A stretch of 64,000 nt of DNA. Source: Kocuria carniphila (GTDB lineage Bacteria; Actinomycetota; Actinomycetes; Actinomycetales; Micrococcaceae). The position numbers and the translations under genes are program-made. The DNA lies in the NCBI RefSeq assembly GCF_004136555.1, contig NZ_NOIT01000019.1, forward strand, positions 1-64,000, read 5' to 3'. Positions 18,824 through 26,599 of the stretch are shown piece after piece. Position 1 is the stretch's first letter. Each line of letters opens with the position of its first letter. The notes below the pieces were generated by a model. The model searched no databases and was not told the origin of the DNA. It saw nothing but the letters and a program-made list of their open reading frames with translations.

Positions 18824-19708
18824 TCAGCGCACGCGGATGTAGACGGGGCCGGTGCCCACGTTGACGCTGTCGACGACGGTGCTGCCGCCGTTCCAGCCGC
18901 CGTGGACGGCCTTGCCGCCGCCGATGTAGACGCCGATGTGGGCTGTGCCCATGCCGCCGTCGGCGTAGTAGACGAGGTCGCCGGGCTGGGCCTGGCCGGC
19001 GGAGACCTGAGTGCCGAGCGTGAAGTATTCAGCCGGCCAGCCGCGGAAGTTGATCCCGGCGGCCCGCAGGGCGTTGCTCACCGCTGCGGTGCAGTCCTGT
19101 CCGACGCCGAGCTGTCCCATGGCCGCGGAGGCGATGGCCGCGCCCTTGCCGGAGGATGAGCTCTGCGGGGTGACCGTGCGCTCGGCGGCCGGAGCAGCCT
19201 GCACGGCCGGCTTTGGGGCGGGAGCGGCGGCGGGCCTGGGGGCCGCCTGCACAGTCGGCTTCGGGGCGGGGGACGCCACCGGGGCGGGTGCGGTGACAGG
19301 CTTCGGGGCCGCCTGGACGACTGGCTCCTGGACGACTGGCTCCGGGGCGGGTGCGAGGGCCGGGGCGGCCACGGCCTTCGGTGCCGGAGCGGCCACGGCG
19401 GGTGCCGCGACGACCGGGGCATCGACTTTCTGCTCCGCCTTCTTCTCGGTCTTCTTCTGGTTGGTCTTCTTTTCGGCTGTGGTTACGTGGGCGACCGGCT
19501 CGAGGGACACGGTGGGCGCTGCGGTGGGGGTGGCGGCAGCGACGGCCGACAGCGGGGCGTCGGTGGAGGCATCCGAGGTCGGGGTTGCCTGCACGGAGAC
19601 GGTGGTGGCCAGGGCCAGGCCGGAGAAGGCCGCGACGGCGGCCACGGTGCGGGCCTTGCCGGTGAGGAGCGAGCCGAGGCCATTCGAGGAGGTCAGGTCA
19701 CGAGTCAT
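18824..19708 (-). CDS. Secreted NlpC/P60-like cell-wall protein 1
   Basis: Secreted protein of 294 residues. The N-terminus has a hydrophobic signal (ARTVAAVAAFSGLALATTVSVQA) followed by about 130 residues of low-complexity Lys/Ala/Pro repeats (TAEKKTNQKKTEKKAEQK, then APKP/AAPAP units), a likely wall-spanning spacer. The C-terminal NlpC/P60-like domain keeps Cys (GQDCTAAVSNAL), His (TAHIGVYIGGG) and the PGDLVYYADG step, so a peptidoglycan endopeptidase role is likely. The ATG at 19708 is preferred because the next residues begin the signal peptide. It has no riboswitch upstream, unlike its neighbour at 19983. Confidence 0.85.
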   Translation of the reverse strand: MTRDLTSSNGLGSLLTGKARTVAAVAAFSGLALATTVSVQATPTSDASTDAPLSAVAAATPTAAPTVSLEPVAHVTTAEKKTNQKKTEKKAEQKVDAPVVAAPAVAAPAPKAVAAPALAPAPEPVVQEPVVQAAPKPVTAPAPVASPAPKPTVQAAPRPAAAPAPKPAVQAAPAAERTVTPQSSSSGKGAAIASAAMGQLGVGQDCTAAVSNALRAAGINFRGWPAEYFTLGTQVSAGQAQPGDLVYYADGGMGTAHIGVYIGGGKAVHGGWNGGSTVVDSVNVGTGPVYIRVR

Positions 19709-19938
19709 GAGGAGTTCAGCGGGCTTTCTGGCGGGCCGGGCGGATCTGTCGGAACGGTGTGGTGACAGCACGGATTACCCCGGTCAGGGGTGCAGGGTGT
19801 CACGGTGTCCGGCAGAGCGGGCCCCGGATCGGGAGCACCGCGCACGGCGGGTGAGTGGAGGAGAGGTGTGGTGCCCGCAGTGGACGAAAAACTCACTTGA
19901 GAGGCGGGGATTCTCTTGTGCAACCGGGGCGAGGACCG

Positions 19939-19980
19939 GGGCCCTCCGCGACGATTCCGGTCGTTGCGGAGGGCGGGCCG
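19939..19980 (-). terminator. Hairpin terminator after NlpC/P60 gene 2
   Basis: GGCCCTCCGC pairs with GCGGAGGGC and inner ACGA with TCGT, forming a long stem beginning 3 bp after the stop of the 19983-20645 gene. Position and strength fit transcription termination of that gene. Confidence 0.55.
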
Positions 19981-19982
19981 GC

Positions 19983-20645
19983 TCAGCGGTAGGTGTAGTA
20001 GCCGTCCACCGGCATGGCGTTGACGGAGTGGACGAAGGTGCCCTGGGTGGGGTTCAGGGCGGAGATCATCTTGCCGCCGCCGATGTAGATGCCGATGTGG
20101 GCCCCGCCGTTCTGGGAGACGAGGTCCCCAGGCTGCGGGGTAGCCGTGGGGGTGGCCGCGGCGATCTGCTGGAAGCTGGTGCGGGGGATCTCGATGCCGT
20201 TCTGGGCGTAGGCCCACTTCGTGAACCCGGAGCAGTCCCAGGCGCCGAAGGCGGTCCCGCCCCAGACGTAGCCGGTGCCGGCGCCCTGCATCGCGGTGCC
20301 CACGATCCCGGAGGCGCCGGTGATCTCGGTGATGTCCGCCGACTGGGTGGACACCGTCGCGGTCGAAGCGCTCTGCTCAGGAGCGGACGGGGCCTGGGTG
20401 GAGGCGGTGGAGACGGTCTGCGGGGCAACGACGGCCTGGGTGGCCGTCGAGGAGTAGGTCGTCAGCGCGGACGCGGGGGCCGAGTAGGCGGTGGCGGTGC
20501 CCGCGGGGATCTCGGCGTAGGCCTGGGCCGGGGCGATGGAGCCGATCACAGCCGCGCCGGCGGCAGCGGCGATCGTGGTGGTACGCACCAGGTGCGAGGT
20601 GGTCTCGGCGCGGTGGCGGGCAGTGCTGCGCTTGAAAATAGTCAT
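19983..20645 (-). CDS. Secreted NlpC/P60 peptidoglycan endopeptidase 2
   Basis: Secreted cell-wall hydrolase of 220 residues. The signal peptide is near residues 20-42 (TTTIAAAAGAAVIGSIAPAQA), followed by a Ser/Thr/Ala-rich linker. The C-terminal NlpC/P60 domain has the nucleophile in AWDCSGFTKWAY, PRTSFQQI, PGDLVSQNGGAHIGIYIGGG with the catalytic His, and a terminal MPVDGYYTYR. It should cleave stem peptides of peptidoglycan. Expression is probably set by the c-di-AMP riboswitch in its leader, which links wall hydrolysis to turgor signalling. GGGAGG lies 8 bp before the ATG. Confidence 0.92.
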   Translation of the reverse strand: MTIFKRSTARHRAETTSHLVRTTTIAAAAGAAVIGSIAPAQAYAEIPAGTATAYSAPASALTTYSSTATQAVVAPQTVSTASTQAPSAPEQSASTATVSTQSADITEITGASGIVGTAMQGAGTGYVWGGTAFGAWDCSGFTKWAYAQNGIEIPRTSFQQIAAATPTATPQPGDLVSQNGGAHIGIYIGGGKMISALNPTQGTFVHSVNAMPVDGYYTYR

Positions 20646-20663
20646 GGGTGTGTTCCTCCCTTT

Positions 20664-20815
20664 GCCTACGAGGTGAGCTGTCGGATGCGGGTGGGAGACA
20701 CCCGGCCGCTCCGGACGCAGACGTCCTGGGCGACTTAACCCCTAGGTCCCGGGTCACCGGGACCGAAAATGGTTCCCCCGCTTCTGCCAAGCGATTTCTC
20801 TTCAGGGACCCCGGG
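20664..20815 (-). ncRNA. Cyclic di-AMP riboswitch (ydaO-yuaA type)
   Basis: Read on the minus strand, the leader contains the conserved blocks of the ydaO/yuaA element: AGCGGGGGAACC, CCTAGGGGTTAAG, a CCGGGTG/CACCCG stem, then CGACAGCTCACC and CTCGTAGGC, ending 13 bp before the GGGAGG of the NlpC/P60 gene. This class binds c-di-AMP and usually turns off wall-hydrolase genes when the ligand is abundant. Recognised by motif memory; a covariance search was not possible. Confidence 0.82.
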
Positions 20816-21321
20816 CACCGGCAGAATTCGGCGATGTGCACGAGGGCGCCGACCAGATCGATCAGCGGCACGCAGTGGACAGTAGCCCATCCATAACGAA
20901 AGTGTCACGTTTAGATCACAACCCGGTTTCTTCCCTCGGTCGGGGCTGAGAAGCCGGGCTCCTGGGCCCGGGAAGGCGCGTTCCGGAAGAGATAGGTTCG
21001 TCGCCCAGCTGAACTCGTCACGCAGCTATTGGCGGATTAGGGCCGGTCTGACTGGGCAAAATGGCATCGTGGCGCGCATTTCGCTGGACACAGTCGACGA
21101 CGGCAAGAGACTTGGGACTACGCGTAGTCTCCAGTGTTTCATGGGCAAACACCAAGGCTTCGTGAGGGAACTTTCGAGGTGGCTCACAGTTTGGAAAGGT
21201 CTCGGGGCGCCATTTCGAGATGCACGACGGGATTTCTTCACGGAATCTCTATATTCGGCCCGCTGCATCGATGCAAAAAACCAGTCGATGGGATGCAGTT
21301 GCGCACCGCTGAGGTGTTCAT

Positions 21322-21343
21322 CTTCATCAAATCTTCAAGATTT
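21322..21343 (-). promoter_or_regulatory. CopR-like tandem box c
   Basis: CTTCATCAAAT followed by CTTCAAGATTT: on the minus strand two TGAAG half-sites at 11-bp spacing. It lies 98 bp upstream of the copper storage gene. The surrounding 20900-21440 stretch contains an open frame but no recognisable protein. Confidence 0.7.
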
Positions 21344-21440
21344 TGGGTCGCGTCACATGGAAAAGGCAGTCTACTGTCGATGGCATGGCGGGCTGGCTCC
21401 GGCCGGTTCGTCTCCTGTTGAACCGACGAAGGAGCAAGCC

Positions 21441-21851
21441 ATGACCCATCACGTGAGCGCGATGCTGGAGACCTACCCGAAGGACCTCGGTGGGGTGGAC
21501 AAGGAGAAGCTGGCCGCCTGTATCGAGGCGTGTTTCGAGTGCGCCCAGACCTGCACCGCCTGCGCTGATGCCTGCCTGTCCGAGGACATGGTCGCGGAGC
21601 TGACCAAGTGCATCCGCACCAACCTGGACTGCGCGGACCTGTGCGAGGCCACCGGGCGAGTGCTCTCACGTCACACCGGCTACGACGCGAACATCACCTT
21701 GGATGCGATCAAGGCCTGCCAGATGGCCTGCAAGGCGTGCGCCGATGAGTGCGAGCAGCACGCGGACATGCACGAGCACTGCCGGATCTGTGCCGAGGCC
21801 TGCCGGCGTTGTGAGGCGGCTTGCGCCGAGCTGGTCGCCTCCCTGGGCTGA
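21441..21851 (+). CDS. Four-helix bundle cytosolic copper storage protein (Csp3-like)
   Basis: Cys-rich protein of 136 residues with 18 cysteines arranged as CxxxC and CxxC repeats along predicted helices (ACIEACFECAQTCTACADAC; DCADLC; ACQMACKACADEC; CRICAEACRRCEAAC). This is the pattern of four-helix bundle copper storage proteins, in which Cys line the core and bind many Cu(I) ions. There is no signal peptide, matching the cytosolic Csp3 subtype. The frame is open from 21069, but GAAGGAG sits 7 bp before the ATG at 21441 and the upstream translation is unrelated. CopR-like box c is 98 bp upstream, so copper induction is expected. Confidence 0.93.
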   Translation: MTHHVSAMLETYPKDLGGVDKEKLAACIEACFECAQTCTACADACLSEDMVAELTKCIRTNLDCADLCEATGRVLSRHTGYDANITLDAIKACQMACKACADECEQHADMHEHCRICAEACRRCEAACAELVASLG

Positions 21852-22030
21852 GCAGAACCTCCCGCTGACCCATCATCCGGGCGGCGGGGGCGGTGAGAAG
21901 GCCCGTGGCCGGCTGGGATCGGCGCTACGGGTGGATCCCGGACCTCTAGGGGTCAGGGCACCGCCATGACGCACCTGCCGCCCGGGTGATGCACCTGATG
22001 CACGAGGAAGTCACCAGAGGAACGAGGACA

Positions 22031-22540
22031 ATGACAACGAACGCGAGTGCTCGCAACCAGCGCCACGAAGACAAGGCCGGCCACCACGGCACCTCGAATC
22101 GGATGTACTGGATCTTCGCGGCCATCCTGCTGGTCAACCTCGGGCTGATGTGGGTGTTGACGATGTCGATGATCCGCACCTGGGACCACTTCTACTTCAA
22201 TCCCAGCAACCTCTACATGGCGTTCATCATGGTCACCGCGATGGCCATACTCATGGTCGTGGGCATGTGGTCGATGTTCCAGAACACCAAGCTCAACATC
22301 GCCCTGCTCATCGGCTTCATCGCCTTGTTCGTCGCGGCGCTGCTCTTCGGGCGCGCCGAGGTCGGAGTGGGCAACGAGGGATTCTTGAAGTCGATGATCC
22401 CGCACCACTCCCGGGCCATCCTGGTCTGCCAGGAATCGAACATCACCGACCCCGAGATCCAAGACCTGTGCGCCACCATCGTGGAGACCCAGCAGGAGGA
22501 GATCGCCCAGATGCAAGACATCCTCACACGCTACGAATGA
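22031..22540 (+). CDS. DUF305-like protein with three transmembrane helices
   Basis: Membrane protein of 169 residues. Three hydrophobic helices (YWIFAAILLVNLGLMWVL; LYMAFIMVTAMAILMVVGMW; IALLIGFIALFVAALLF) precede a DUF305 half-domain with SMIPHHSRAILVCQES and an acidic tail (QQEEIAQMQDIL). The DUF305 part carries a single His-His motif rather than the usual two. Helices 1 and 2 are rich in Met, which may matter for copper. It lies between the copper storage gene and another DUF305 gene. The ATG at 22031 is chosen over upstream in-frame ATGs from 21986 because AGAGG is 10 bp before it. Confidence 0.85.
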   Translation: MTTNASARNQRHEDKAGHHGTSNRMYWIFAAILLVNLGLMWVLTMSMIRTWDHFYFNPSNLYMAFIMVTAMAILMVVGMWSMFQNTKLNIALLIGFIALFVAALLFGRAEVGVGNEGFLKSMIPHHSRAILVCQESNITDPEIQDLCATIVETQQEEIAQMQDILTRYE

Positions 22541-22819
22541 CCCGCTGAACGGGGGCCGACCCGGGCTGCGGGCCCTCGGCACTTGATGTGCACCATTGAC
22601 CGGTGGAGGCCGCTGAGCGGCACCCACCGGTGCAAGAGGAAACTCGGCCGGACGCCCGGCCCGAGTGCTCCGCCTGGTTTCCTCTCCCCCCGTCTCCGGC
22701 ACTGCAGACGGGTTCGTGCCTCCCACCGTGGCGAACCACGGTCCGCCCGAGGCCGCCTATCTAGTGGTTGAACCGGGTTCATCCTCCGGGCCTGTTCGCA
22801 CCGAAAGAGAGACCTGATC

Positions 22820-23512
22820 ATGCTTCCCACCCTCACCCGCGGCCGCCGTATCGCCGCAGCCGCATCCAGCCTCACCCTCGCTGCCACCTTGCTGGGCGGA
22901 GCAACCGCCCCGGTCTTCGCTCACGGAGAGGCCACCCCCGTCTCCTCCCACTCCCAAGCGGAAATGCTGCAGCCGGACCCGACGTCGCCGACGGCCTACG
23001 AGTTCGGCGAGACCCTGGCCACCCTGGAGGGCGAAGAGCTGGAAATCACGTTCCTGGCCGAGATCATCCCGCACCACCGCGCCGCCATCGAGATGTCCCA
23101 GCTGGAGCTTGAGCGGGGGGTCAGCCCGGACATCCGCACGCACGCGGAGAACATCATCGCCAACCAGGAGCACCAGATCGACCAGTTCACCCGGTGGCTG
23201 GAGGAGTGGTACGGGCTGACCCCGGAAGAGGCCATGGCTCAGGCCCCGGCAGAAGCCCAGGAGGAGATGAAGATCCTGGAGGAGGAGACCCAGATGATGA
23301 TCGAGGAACTCTCGGCCGTGGAGGCCGGTGAGGACTTCGACGTCGCCTTCGTGCAAAAGATGATTCCGCACCACCAGAGCGGGATCATCGAGTTCCTGGA
23401 GCCGCAGTCCCGTGCCGTGCACCCGCAGCTGCGAGTGGCGGCCACCGCGGGGATCACCACCCAACAGGCCCAGGTCGCGGACTTCCGCACTTGGCTCGCC
23501 GGCCGCGGCTGA
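22820..23512 (+). CDS. Secreted DUF305 protein
   Basis: Secreted protein of 230 residues. The signal peptide covers residues 1-34 and ends AHGEA. Two DUF305 repeats follow: AEIIPHHRAAIEMSQLEL near residue 83 and QKMIPHHQSGIIEFLE near residue 183, joined by a Glu-rich helix (EEMKILEEETQMMIEELSAVE). No lipobox, so it is exported free or anchored otherwise. It stands between the membrane DUF305 gene and the complex I-like cluster and ends at a very strong terminator (23533). GAAAGAGAG precedes the ATG. The 22541-22819 gap shows nothing recognisable. Confidence 0.9.
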   Translation: MLPTLTRGRRIAAAASSLTLAATLLGGATAPVFAHGEATPVSSHSQAEMLQPDPTSPTAYEFGETLATLEGEELEITFLAEIIPHHRAAIEMSQLELERGVSPDIRTHAENIIANQEHQIDQFTRWLEEWYGLTPEEAMAQAPAEAQEEMKILEEETQMMIEELSAVEAGEDFDVAFVQKMIPHHQSGIIEFLEPQSRAVHPQLRVAATAGITTQQAQVADFRTWLAGRG

Positions 23513-23532
23513 TCACCGAACTGAAACAGCGC

Positions 23533-23572
23533 GATCGGTGGGGGCCACCTGTTAGGGTGGCCCCCACCGATC
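23533..23572 (+). terminator. Strong hairpin terminator before the nuo cluster
   Basis: Arms GATCGGTGGGGGCCACC and GGTGGCCCCCACCGATC are perfect 17-bp complements around a 6-nt loop, 20 bp after the DUF305 stop. There is no long U-tract, as is common in GC-rich actinobacteria. It insulates the nuo-like cluster, whose first gene starts 45 bp later. Confidence 0.75.
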
Positions 23573-23617
23573 AACGACAGACTTCGATGTTCCGACCGCG
23601 CGAAAGGGGAGACCATC

Positions 23618-23962
23618 GTGTACTCCGGGATCGTGGCCATGGCCCTGGTGGCGCTGTCGGTCGTCGTTCTCCTCTATGCACTCCACCGCGCTGCCGTCAT
23701 CACCGCCGAGCCGTTGACGGTTCTGCCCGCCCAATCCGGGTGGATGCCCCAGGAGCACGCGCTGTCCCGATTCCACGCCCGCTGGTACCTCGCCTCAATC
23801 GTGTTCCTGGCCTTCGACGTCGAGATGCTCTTCATGTATCCGTGGGCGGTGGTCGTGATCGAGAAGGGGATCTCCGCGGTGGTGGAGATGTTCCTGTTCC
23901 TCGGGGCCCTGCTCGTCGCCGTGGCCTGGGCCTGGCGCGAAGGAGCCTTCCGATGGGCCTGA
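23618..23962 (+). CDS. nuoA: NuoA-like membrane subunit
   Basis: Complex I subunit A homologue, 114 residues, three predicted helices. The conserved ARWYLASIVFLAFDVEMLFMYPWAV near residues 53-77 includes the FDVE acid pair and the PWA signature that pack against NuoJ/NuoH. The conserved Cys of the first loop in canonical NuoA (YECG) is not seen; the equivalent region reads QSGWMPQEHA. It starts with GTG after AAGGGGAG and heads an eight-gene run with overlapping ends. It has no N- or Q-module partners in the window. Confidence 0.9.
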   Translation: MYSGIVAMALVALSVVVLLYALHRAAVITAEPLTVLPAQSGWMPQEHALSRFHARWYLASIVFLAFDVEMLFMYPWAVVVIEKGISAVVEMFLFLGALLVAVAWAWREGAFRWA

Positions 23963-25104
23963 GCGGTGCTCTCGCCCGGCTCGCGGTCCGGGCCACCCGG
24001 GTCCTCGTCGTCGAGGTCCCGGGGCACTGGGCGACCCGGATGGAGGTCGAGCACCAGCTGCTCCGCCGTGGGTGGCGACCGGCGTGGACACCAGCGGATG
24101 CGGACGTGCTCGCAGTGTGCGGTGCACCCGGCCCCGAACTCTCCGAGCTGGTGGACCGGCTCTGGGAGCAGATGCCCGGTCCCCGCGTCCGCGCCGACAT
24201 CACCTCGCCCGGAACTGTAGGTTCCGCCCTCGACGCCGCCGCAGCCCTCCTTCTCGACACCCCGCACCACCGGACGGACGCCCAGGAGCGGGCGCAGGAA
24301 CCCGAGATCCCCGAGGACGCGGATCATGGGGGTCACGGGGGCATGGACCACGGCGAGATGGACCACGGCGAGATGGACCACGGCGGGCACGGCGGGCACG
24401 GTGGGATGGACATGGCTCCGGAGGGGATCCCGCTGGCCGAGGGCGGGGAGGACCGTGACGGACTGGAGATGGACGTCCTCCATCTGCCGCTGGGTCCCGT
24501 GCTGCCGTTCTGGCCGGCCGGGCTCGTGCTGCGCTGCTCGTTGCAGGGGGATGTCGTGGTCAACGCCGAAGCCTCCATGGTGGACGGCAGGAACGACGAC
24601 GAGGACGACGGCGCCGGAGCAGCCGGACCAAGTGCCGGTCCCGCGCCGGCGGCGGTGGTGCGGTGCGACCAGGTCATGGCGTTGCTGGCTCTCGCGGGGG
24701 TCGAGGACGCGGCGGCCTGCGCCCGCCGCGCCCGGGACGCCCTGCTGTGCGGTGACGAGGACGCCGCCCGGGACGCCGTCGAGCGGCTGGATCGGACGGT
24801 CCGGCGGTCCTGGCTGCTCCGGTCGTCGCTGCGGGGCGTCCTGCTGCTGGACCGGGCCGGCCTCGAGCGCCACGGGCTGCCGGGACACTGCCGCGGGGAC
24901 GCCCACGACCGGCTGCTGTCCCGCGTGGAACGGATCCGGGCCGAGGCCGGTGGCACGGAGCCCACCCCGGCGGAGGACGGTGGGGTGCCCTGGGCGGTGG
25001 TGCCGGACCTGGTGACCGGGCTGGAGCTGGGCTCCGTGCGGTTGGCCGTGGCGAGCCTGGATCTCGATCCGCATCCTGCCGTCCAGGCGGTGGGGCATGG
25101 CTGA
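23953..25104 (+). CDS. Degenerate NuoB/NuoD-like protein with His/Met-rich insert
   Basis: A 383-residue soluble protein in the place of nuoB-C-D. Residues 14-80 resemble NuoB (ADADVLAVCGAPGPELSELV, LWEQMPGPRV) but lack the cysteines for cluster N2. Residues 124-155 are a metal-binding-like tract of HGG, MDHGEMDHGE and HGGHGGMDM units. Residues 170-212 and 285-383 resemble NuoD fragments (GPVLPFWPAGLVLRCSLQGDVVV; LRGVLLLDRAGLERHGLPG; VPDLVTGLELGSVRLAVASLD) without the quinone-site His/Tyr context. It overlaps nuoA by 10 bp and nuoH by 8 bp. Homology is judged by eye and needs a structure prediction. It may be a connector that binds copper instead of carrying electrons. Confidence 0.65.
   Translation: MGLSGALARLAVRATRVLVVEVPGHWATRMEVEHQLLRRGWRPAWTPADADVLAVCGAPGPELSELVDRLWEQMPGPRVRADITSPGTVGSALDAAAALLLDTPHHRTDAQERAQEPEIPEDADHGGHGGMDHGEMDHGEMDHGGHGGHGGMDMAPEGIPLAEGGEDRDGLEMDVLHLPLGPVLPFWPAGLVLRCSLQGDVVVNAEASMVDGRNDDEDDGAGAAGPSAGPAPAAVVRCDQVMALLALAGVEDAAACARRARDALLCGDEDAARDAVERLDRTVRRSWLLRSSLRGVLLLDRAGLERHGLPGHCRGDAHDRLLSRVERIRAEAGGTEPTPAEDGGVPWAVVPDLVTGLELGSVRLAVASLDLDPHPAVQAVGHG
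24343..24405 (+). repeat. Tandem coding repeat, His/Met-rich
   Basis: ATGGACCACGGCGAG occurs twice in a row and a third time ending GGCGGG, followed by two 9-bp CACGG(C/T)GGG units. It encodes the MDHGE/HGG metal-binding-like stretch of the NuoB/NuoD-like protein and could vary in copy number by slippage. Confidence 0.8.
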
Positions 25105-26032
25105 GAGCGTGGTGACGACCGTCCCCGGAGGATGGGCCGTGCTGGCGGGGATCCTCCTGTGCGGCTTGGCCTTCTTCGCCGTGGCGCTGGATGCGGCGCT
25201 CTCGGCCCGGGCGCAGGGCACCGGCGGCGGATGGGGCGCGCCGCTGGGCCGTGCGGCGAGGCTGCTGCGGCAGCGGCGCCGGAGCACCGTGGCCGCGGAC
25301 ACCCTGCTGTGGCGGATCGGTGGCGCGGGCATGCTGGTCGGGGCGTTCCTGATGATCGCGGTGATCCCGCTGGGGGAGTGGACGCTGGCGGACCTGGACG
25401 TCGGTGTCGTGTGGTTCAACACCGTGGACGTCATGGTCTGGGCGCTGGTCTGGTTGGCCGGCTGGGGTGCGAACTCCGCCCACGGCCTGGTGGGCGGCTA
25501 CCGCTTCCTGGCGCACGGGCTGGCCTACGAGCTGCCGTTGATGTTCGCGCTGGTGGCCCCGGCGATCGCCGCCGGCAGCCTGGCCGTGGGCGATGTCGCG
25601 GCGGCCCAGGACGGCGTGTGGTTCGTGGTCTGGATGCCGGTGGCGTTCCTCGTGTTCCTCATCGGCGTGACCGGCTTCTCCGTGTGGGGCCCGTTCGCCC
25701 CGGCGCTGGCCGCCGACATCGGCGGCGGCGTGCTGGCCGAGCTCTCGGGGGTCGACCGCCTCGTCCTCCAGGCCGGGCGCTACCTGTTCCTGACCGCCGG
25801 AGCCGCCTTCTCGGTGCCGCTGTTCCTCGGGGGCGGGGCCGGGCCGGTCCTGCCCGGCTGGGCGTGGGTCCTGGTGAAGACCGTGGCCGTGCTCGCGGTG
25901 CTCGTGTGGTTGCGGCGGAAGCTTCCGCTGCTGCGCCCGGACCGGTTCATGGAGATCGGGTGGATGGTCCTGCTCCCGGCCGCCGTGCTCCAGGACCTGG
26001 TCGTGTCCCTCGTCGTCGTCTGGAAGGGCTGA
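25097..26032 (+). CDS. nuoH: NuoH-like membrane subunit with altered quinone loop
   Basis: Complex I subunit H homologue (complex I subunit 1 family), 311 residues with about eight helices. Canonical NuoH has an AExxRxPFDxxExxSELV loop that forms the quinone chamber; here the aligned stretch near residues 190-225 reads TGFSVWGPFAPALAADIGGG then VLAELSGVDRLVL, so most of the conserved Glu/Arg/Asp are missing while the GPF and the later E(L)SG remain. The fold is probably kept but quinone binding is doubtful. Start overlaps the previous gene by 8 bp. RFMEIGWMVLLP near the C-terminus matches the family. Confidence 0.85.
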   Translation: MAESVVTTVPGGWAVLAGILLCGLAFFAVALDAALSARAQGTGGGWGAPLGRAARLLRQRRRSTVAADTLLWRIGGAGMLVGAFLMIAVIPLGEWTLADLDVGVVWFNTVDVMVWALVWLAGWGANSAHGLVGGYRFLAHGLAYELPLMFALVAPAIAAGSLAVGDVAAAQDGVWFVVWMPVAFLVFLIGVTGFSVWGPFAPALAADIGGGVLAELSGVDRLVLQAGRYLFLTAGAAFSVPLFLGGGAGPVLPGWAWVLVKTVAVLAVLVWLRRKLPLLRPDRFMEIGWMVLLPAAVLQDLVVSLVVVWKG

Positions 26033-26035
26033 GCC

Positions 26036-26599
26036 GTGCTGGTCGGAATCGTATTCTGGGTGCTCGCCGTGGTGGCCGTGACCGCGGGGGCAGCTGTGTT
26101 CGTGGTGGACTCCATGGCCCGGGCCACCTATGCCCTGGCGCTGTCGTTCATCGCGGTGGGGGTGCAGATTCTGCTGCTGGGCCAGAGCTACCTCGGGATC
26201 ATCACGATCCTCATGATGGTGATGGAGATGGCGGTGATGGCGGTCTACATGGTGATGTTCATGGGCATGAACCCGGCGCTGATGCCCATGGACATGACCC
26301 ACGGGAAGAAGACCGCGATCGTCGCCTCGGCCGGGGTCTTCGTGCTGCTGGCCGCCGGTGCGCTGCTCGTGCCGTGGCCGCAGCGGCGCGGTGTCCCGCC
26401 CGAGGACCTCACGCACGCGCTGGGCCTGGAGATCATGGGCGAGAAGATGCTGGTCATGGCCGTGGTGGGCCCTGTCATGGTGGCCACCATCGTGGCCGGG
26501 GTGGTCCTGGCCGCCCACCGCACCCGCTACGACCGGTTCGGCGACGACCTGCGCCGCCGCCCGGCCGATGATCCCCAGCCGGGGGGTGTGGGCCGATGA
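26036..26599 (+). CDS. nuoJ: NuoJ-like membrane subunit, Met-rich
   Basis: Complex I subunit J homologue, 187 residues, five predicted helices, GTG start 3 bp after nuoH. The family's third helix normally reads like QVLVYAGAIMVLFLFVVM; here it is ITILMMVMEMAVMAVYMVMF continuing GMNPALMPMDMTHGKK, with 12 methionines in about 35 residues plus Glu and Asp. Such Met clusters recall Cu(I) transport proteins. The rest (AVTAGAAVFVVDSMARATYALALSFIAVG, EIMGEKMLVMAVVGPVMVATIVAGVVLA) is NuoJ-like. It overlaps nuoK by 4 bp (ATGA). Confidence 0.85.
   Translation: MLVGIVFWVLAVVAVTAGAAVFVVDSMARATYALALSFIAVGVQILLLGQSYLGIITILMMVMEMAVMAVYMVMFMGMNPALMPMDMTHGKKTAIVASAGVFVLLAAGALLVPWPQRRGVPPEDLTHALGLEIMGEKMLVMAVVGPVMVATIVAGVVLAAHRTRYDRFGDDLRRRPADDPQPGGVGR

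Noticed and set aside
21069-21440. In-frame N-terminal extension of the copper storage gene
   Set aside because: The upstream translation is unlike any storage protein and contains the CopR-like box; a strong ribosome site precedes the ATG at 21441.
21941-21954. GACCTCTAGGGGTC near-palindrome before a DUF305 gene as a CsoR site
   Set aside because: Lacks the TACCCC/GGGGTA core, and its half-sites differ from the other dyads.
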